A DNA stretch of 64,000 bases from Lactiplantibacillus daoliensis (lineage in GTDB: Bacteria > Bacillota > Bacilli > Lactobacillales > Lactobacillaceae). Location of the stretch: assembly GCF_005405005.1 (NCBI RefSeq), contig NZ_BJDH01000006.1, positions 1-64,000 of the forward strand, given 5' to 3'. The notes below the pieces were generated by a model that was given only the letters and a program-made list of their open reading frames with translations, was not told where the DNA came from and made no database searches. The translations under genes were made by a program, and so were the position numbers. Positions 62,563 through 64,000 of this stretch are shown here, in pieces; the stretch's first letter is position 1; each line of letters begins with the position of its first letter.

Positions 62563-63279
62563 ATGACTTGGCTATTAGTGCTTATTCCTGGCTTTTTAGC
62601 CGGCTTGGTTCAAGGACTAACAGGGTTTGGCGCTGCAATTATTATGATGATTTTCTTACCACAACTGTTGCCAATCAATCAAAGCGCTGGGGTGGCCGGC
62701 TTAATTATGGCGGCCAGCGTGATTACGATGGTCATCCGCTATCGTCAACATATTCAGCTTAAACGGATTATTGTGCCATTTGTGATGTATGCCAGTGTCG
62801 CTACCTGGTCGGTGCATTTGAGTAAGGTGTTGGACGTTCAACTATTACGAACACTTTTGGGGGGACTGTTGGTTGGGCTGGCGGTTTATTTCACGCTTTC
62901 GAAACAAGCCGGAACGCAACCTTATCCATTCTATATTGCGGGGGCATTTATGATTATCTCAGGCTTTTTTAATGGCCTGTTTGGTATCGGTGGCCCACTG
63001 ATGGCACTGTATTTTCTTTCTTTAGCCAAAGAAACTGAAGATTATATTGCTAATTTGCAGACGTTTTTCTTGATGGATGTGATCACGATTACGAGTATTC
63101 GAGTCGCTAATGGTATTTTGAGACCTGCTGAGATTCCGATTGTGTTAATCGGGATGGTTGGGGCGATTTCAGGAACTGTTTTAGCGAGTCGCATTTTACC
63201 ACATATGAATATGCGCATGGTTCGACGCGCGATTTACGCTTTTATCGGGCTGAGTGGTTGTTATTATTTGATCTTTTAA
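62563..63279 (+). CDS. TSUP (TauE/SafE) family membrane exporter
   Basis: The 238-residue protein has about seven membrane helices and the two family half-repeats: GFLAGLVQGLTGFGAAIIMM near the N terminus and GFFNGLFGIGGPLMALYF in the middle. TSUP proteins move sulfur anions, sulfite or organic acids; the cargo is unknown. AAAGGAGG lies 7 bases before the ATG at 62563. It follows azlCD by about 110 bases and may be a separate unit. Confidence 0.88.
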   Translation: MTWLLVLIPGFLAGLVQGLTGFGAAIIMMIFLPQLLPINQSAGVAGLIMAASVITMVIRYRQHIQLKRIIVPFVMYASVATWSVHLSKVLDVQLLRTLLGGLLVGLAVYFTLSKQAGTQPYPFYIAGAFMIISGFFNGLFGIGGPLMALYFLSLAKETEDYIANLQTFFLMDVITITSIRVANGILRPAEIPIVLIGMVGAISGTVLASRILPHMNMRMVRRAIYAFIGLSGCYYLIF

Positions 63280-63285
63280 CAAAAA

Positions 63286-63317
63286 AGCATCGACAGCCCA
63301 GTTAAGGGTTGTCGATG
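63286..63317 (-). terminator. Terminator of the HTH gene
   Basis: A 12-bp stem (63288-63299 with 63306-63317, one G-T pair) is followed on the minus strand by six T. It also lies just past the TSUP stop codon. Confidence 0.85.
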
Positions 63318-63320
63318 TGT

Positions 63321-63752
63321 CTAGTTTGCGGCAGTAATCGTGCCTAAACCGTATTGAAATAAGAGTTCATCGGTTTGATTGAGTTCGAAATGTTGTACGA
63401 GGGCAAAAATGATTAAGGCATCCCACTCGTCTTTTGCATAGAGTGGCGCATAACCTGTGCGTTTTAGCATCGTATTGGTCTCATCTAAAGATAATTTAAA
63501 CCCAAATCCGAGTGCCAGCATGCGTGACCGACTCGGACGGCGTTTACCATCAAAATATTGATAGCCGGTTGTCGGTGTGAGGTTAGCCTGGCGGATCACC
63601 ACACTTTTAGTTTTTCCCTTAATGTGCAATAATTCGGCTAAATATTCGGCAGGCTCGAAATGCGCAAAGTTGGCTTCGACATTTGTCATAAATTGGTCGG
63701 CCCCTTTAGCGTGCATGATTTCGTTGAGCAATTCTGATGTTTTTTGTTCCAT
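63321..63752 (-). CDS. Helix-turn-helix protein, 143 residues
   Basis: The protein has an XRE-like DNA-binding segment in the middle (KSVVIRQANLTPTTGYQYFDGKRRPSRSRMLALGFGFKLSLDETNTMLKRTGYAPLY), preceded by a helical N-terminal part. The pattern resembles regulators that accompany protein kinase genes in lactobacilli, but no kinase is visible in the window. GAGGTAA precedes the ATG. The target is unknown. Confidence 0.78.
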   Translation of the reverse strand: MEQKTSELLNEIMHAKGADQFMTNVEANFAHFEPAEYLAELLHIKGKTKSVVIRQANLTPTTGYQYFDGKRRPSRSRMLALGFGFKLSLDETNTMLKRTGYAPLYAKDEWDALIIFALVQHFELNQTDELLFQYGLGTITAAN

Positions 63753-63834
63753 AACTGGATTACCTCAAATGTTCATTAATGATTCAAGTGTACCAGAATT
63801 AGCTTCATTAAATGGTTAAATGTCGGTTAGACAC

Positions 63835-64000
63835 TTACTTTCTTAAGGCTAAACCACCAGCAATGATAATTAAGAGTCCACTCAAAATACCAAAGTAACT
63901 GACAAACACAATATTTAACACGCCGCAAGCAATAATGAGCCAACCCATTAATTTGTGATTCTTATTGATTAAAGCAGTCAAAACAATTGCAAGTGCTGAA
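63835..64000 (-). CDS. Membrane protein C terminus, cut by the window edge
   Basis: The minus strand reads 54 residues to a TAA at 63835-63837: LAIVLTALINKNHKLMGWL, then IIACGVLNIVFVSYFGILSG, then LLIIIAGGLALRK. Two or three hydrophobic helices and the ending LLIIIAGGLALRK resemble DUF4064-type small membrane proteins. The start lies outside the window. Confidence 0.65.
   Translation of the reverse strand, partial: SALAIVLTALINKNHKLMGWLIIACGVLNIVFVSYFGILSGLLIIIAGGLALRK

Overview
The window looks like chromosome from a lactic acid bacterium of the Lactiplantibacillus plantarum group. The basis is moderate GC, strong GGAGG-type ribosome sites, a T-box leader, a cre site, PadR/PerR/LrgAB-type functions, and the block rsmG-noc-parA-parB-DUF951-ychF. 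The species cannot be resolved from sequence alone. No rRNA, tRNA, prophage or CRISPR array was seen.

Layout. 0-14 kb: kup and an APC amino-acid permease, a tiny membrane protein, cardiolipin synthase, an SDR, a tyrosine phosphatase, the guaC-purA operon with divergent purB, a small lipoprotein with glycerate kinase, and an alpha/beta hydrolase. 14.2-15.5 kb: a gene-free stretch that reads on the minus strand as four tandem small RNA genes. A fifth relative lies at 17.9-18.2 kb, beyond degV and lrgB-lrgA. 18-31 kb: a GNAT acetyltransferase, a phosphoesterase, PerR, an orphan condensation-fold protein, an FMN reductase, a decayed treA in front of an intact trehalose-type PTS, an NmrA-like oxidoreductase, a MerR regulator and an RlmD-type methyltransferase. 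31-39.7 kb: fetAB, a YdcF-like protein, an IS1182-type remnant that cut the end of an XRE regulator gene, an ABC-2 exporter, and a PadR/HAAS/DUF4097 operon. 39.7-43.4 kb: an amino-acid ABC importer with two tandem binding proteins behind a T-box. 43.5-49.5 kb: an aminotransferase with divergent LysR, a DUF915 hydrolase, nupC with small RNA candidates upstream, and HigBA. 49.9-60.1 kb: the chromosome-partition cluster, a CBS-less IMP dehydrogenase, a two-component system and a D,D-carboxypeptidase. 60.6-64 kb: azlCD, a TSUP exporter, an HTH protein, and a truncated membrane-protein gene at the edge.

The most interesting content is non-coding. (1) A five-member small RNA family has pyrimidine-rich hairpin loops (CUCCUCC, CUCCCC, UCCCCG), a CUACUCCU linker and a terminator hairpin that is itself usually C-loop. 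The exposed sequences are complementary to Shine-Dalgarno sites, so the RNAs look like sibling antisense regulators of translation. Three members share an unusual TTCTTCA promoter element. (2) A four-copy dispersed repeat of about 280-450 bp folds into a long closed stem with inner hairpins, and shows compensatory base changes between copies. (3) Several leaders and operators stand out: a T-box with a likely Met specifier, a terminator-ended leader in front of lrgB, and perfect palindromes at promoters of three redox-type genes.

Many genes here start at GTG or TTG. Starts were moved to the codon with the best-spaced ribosome site where the longest reading frame was clearly too long.
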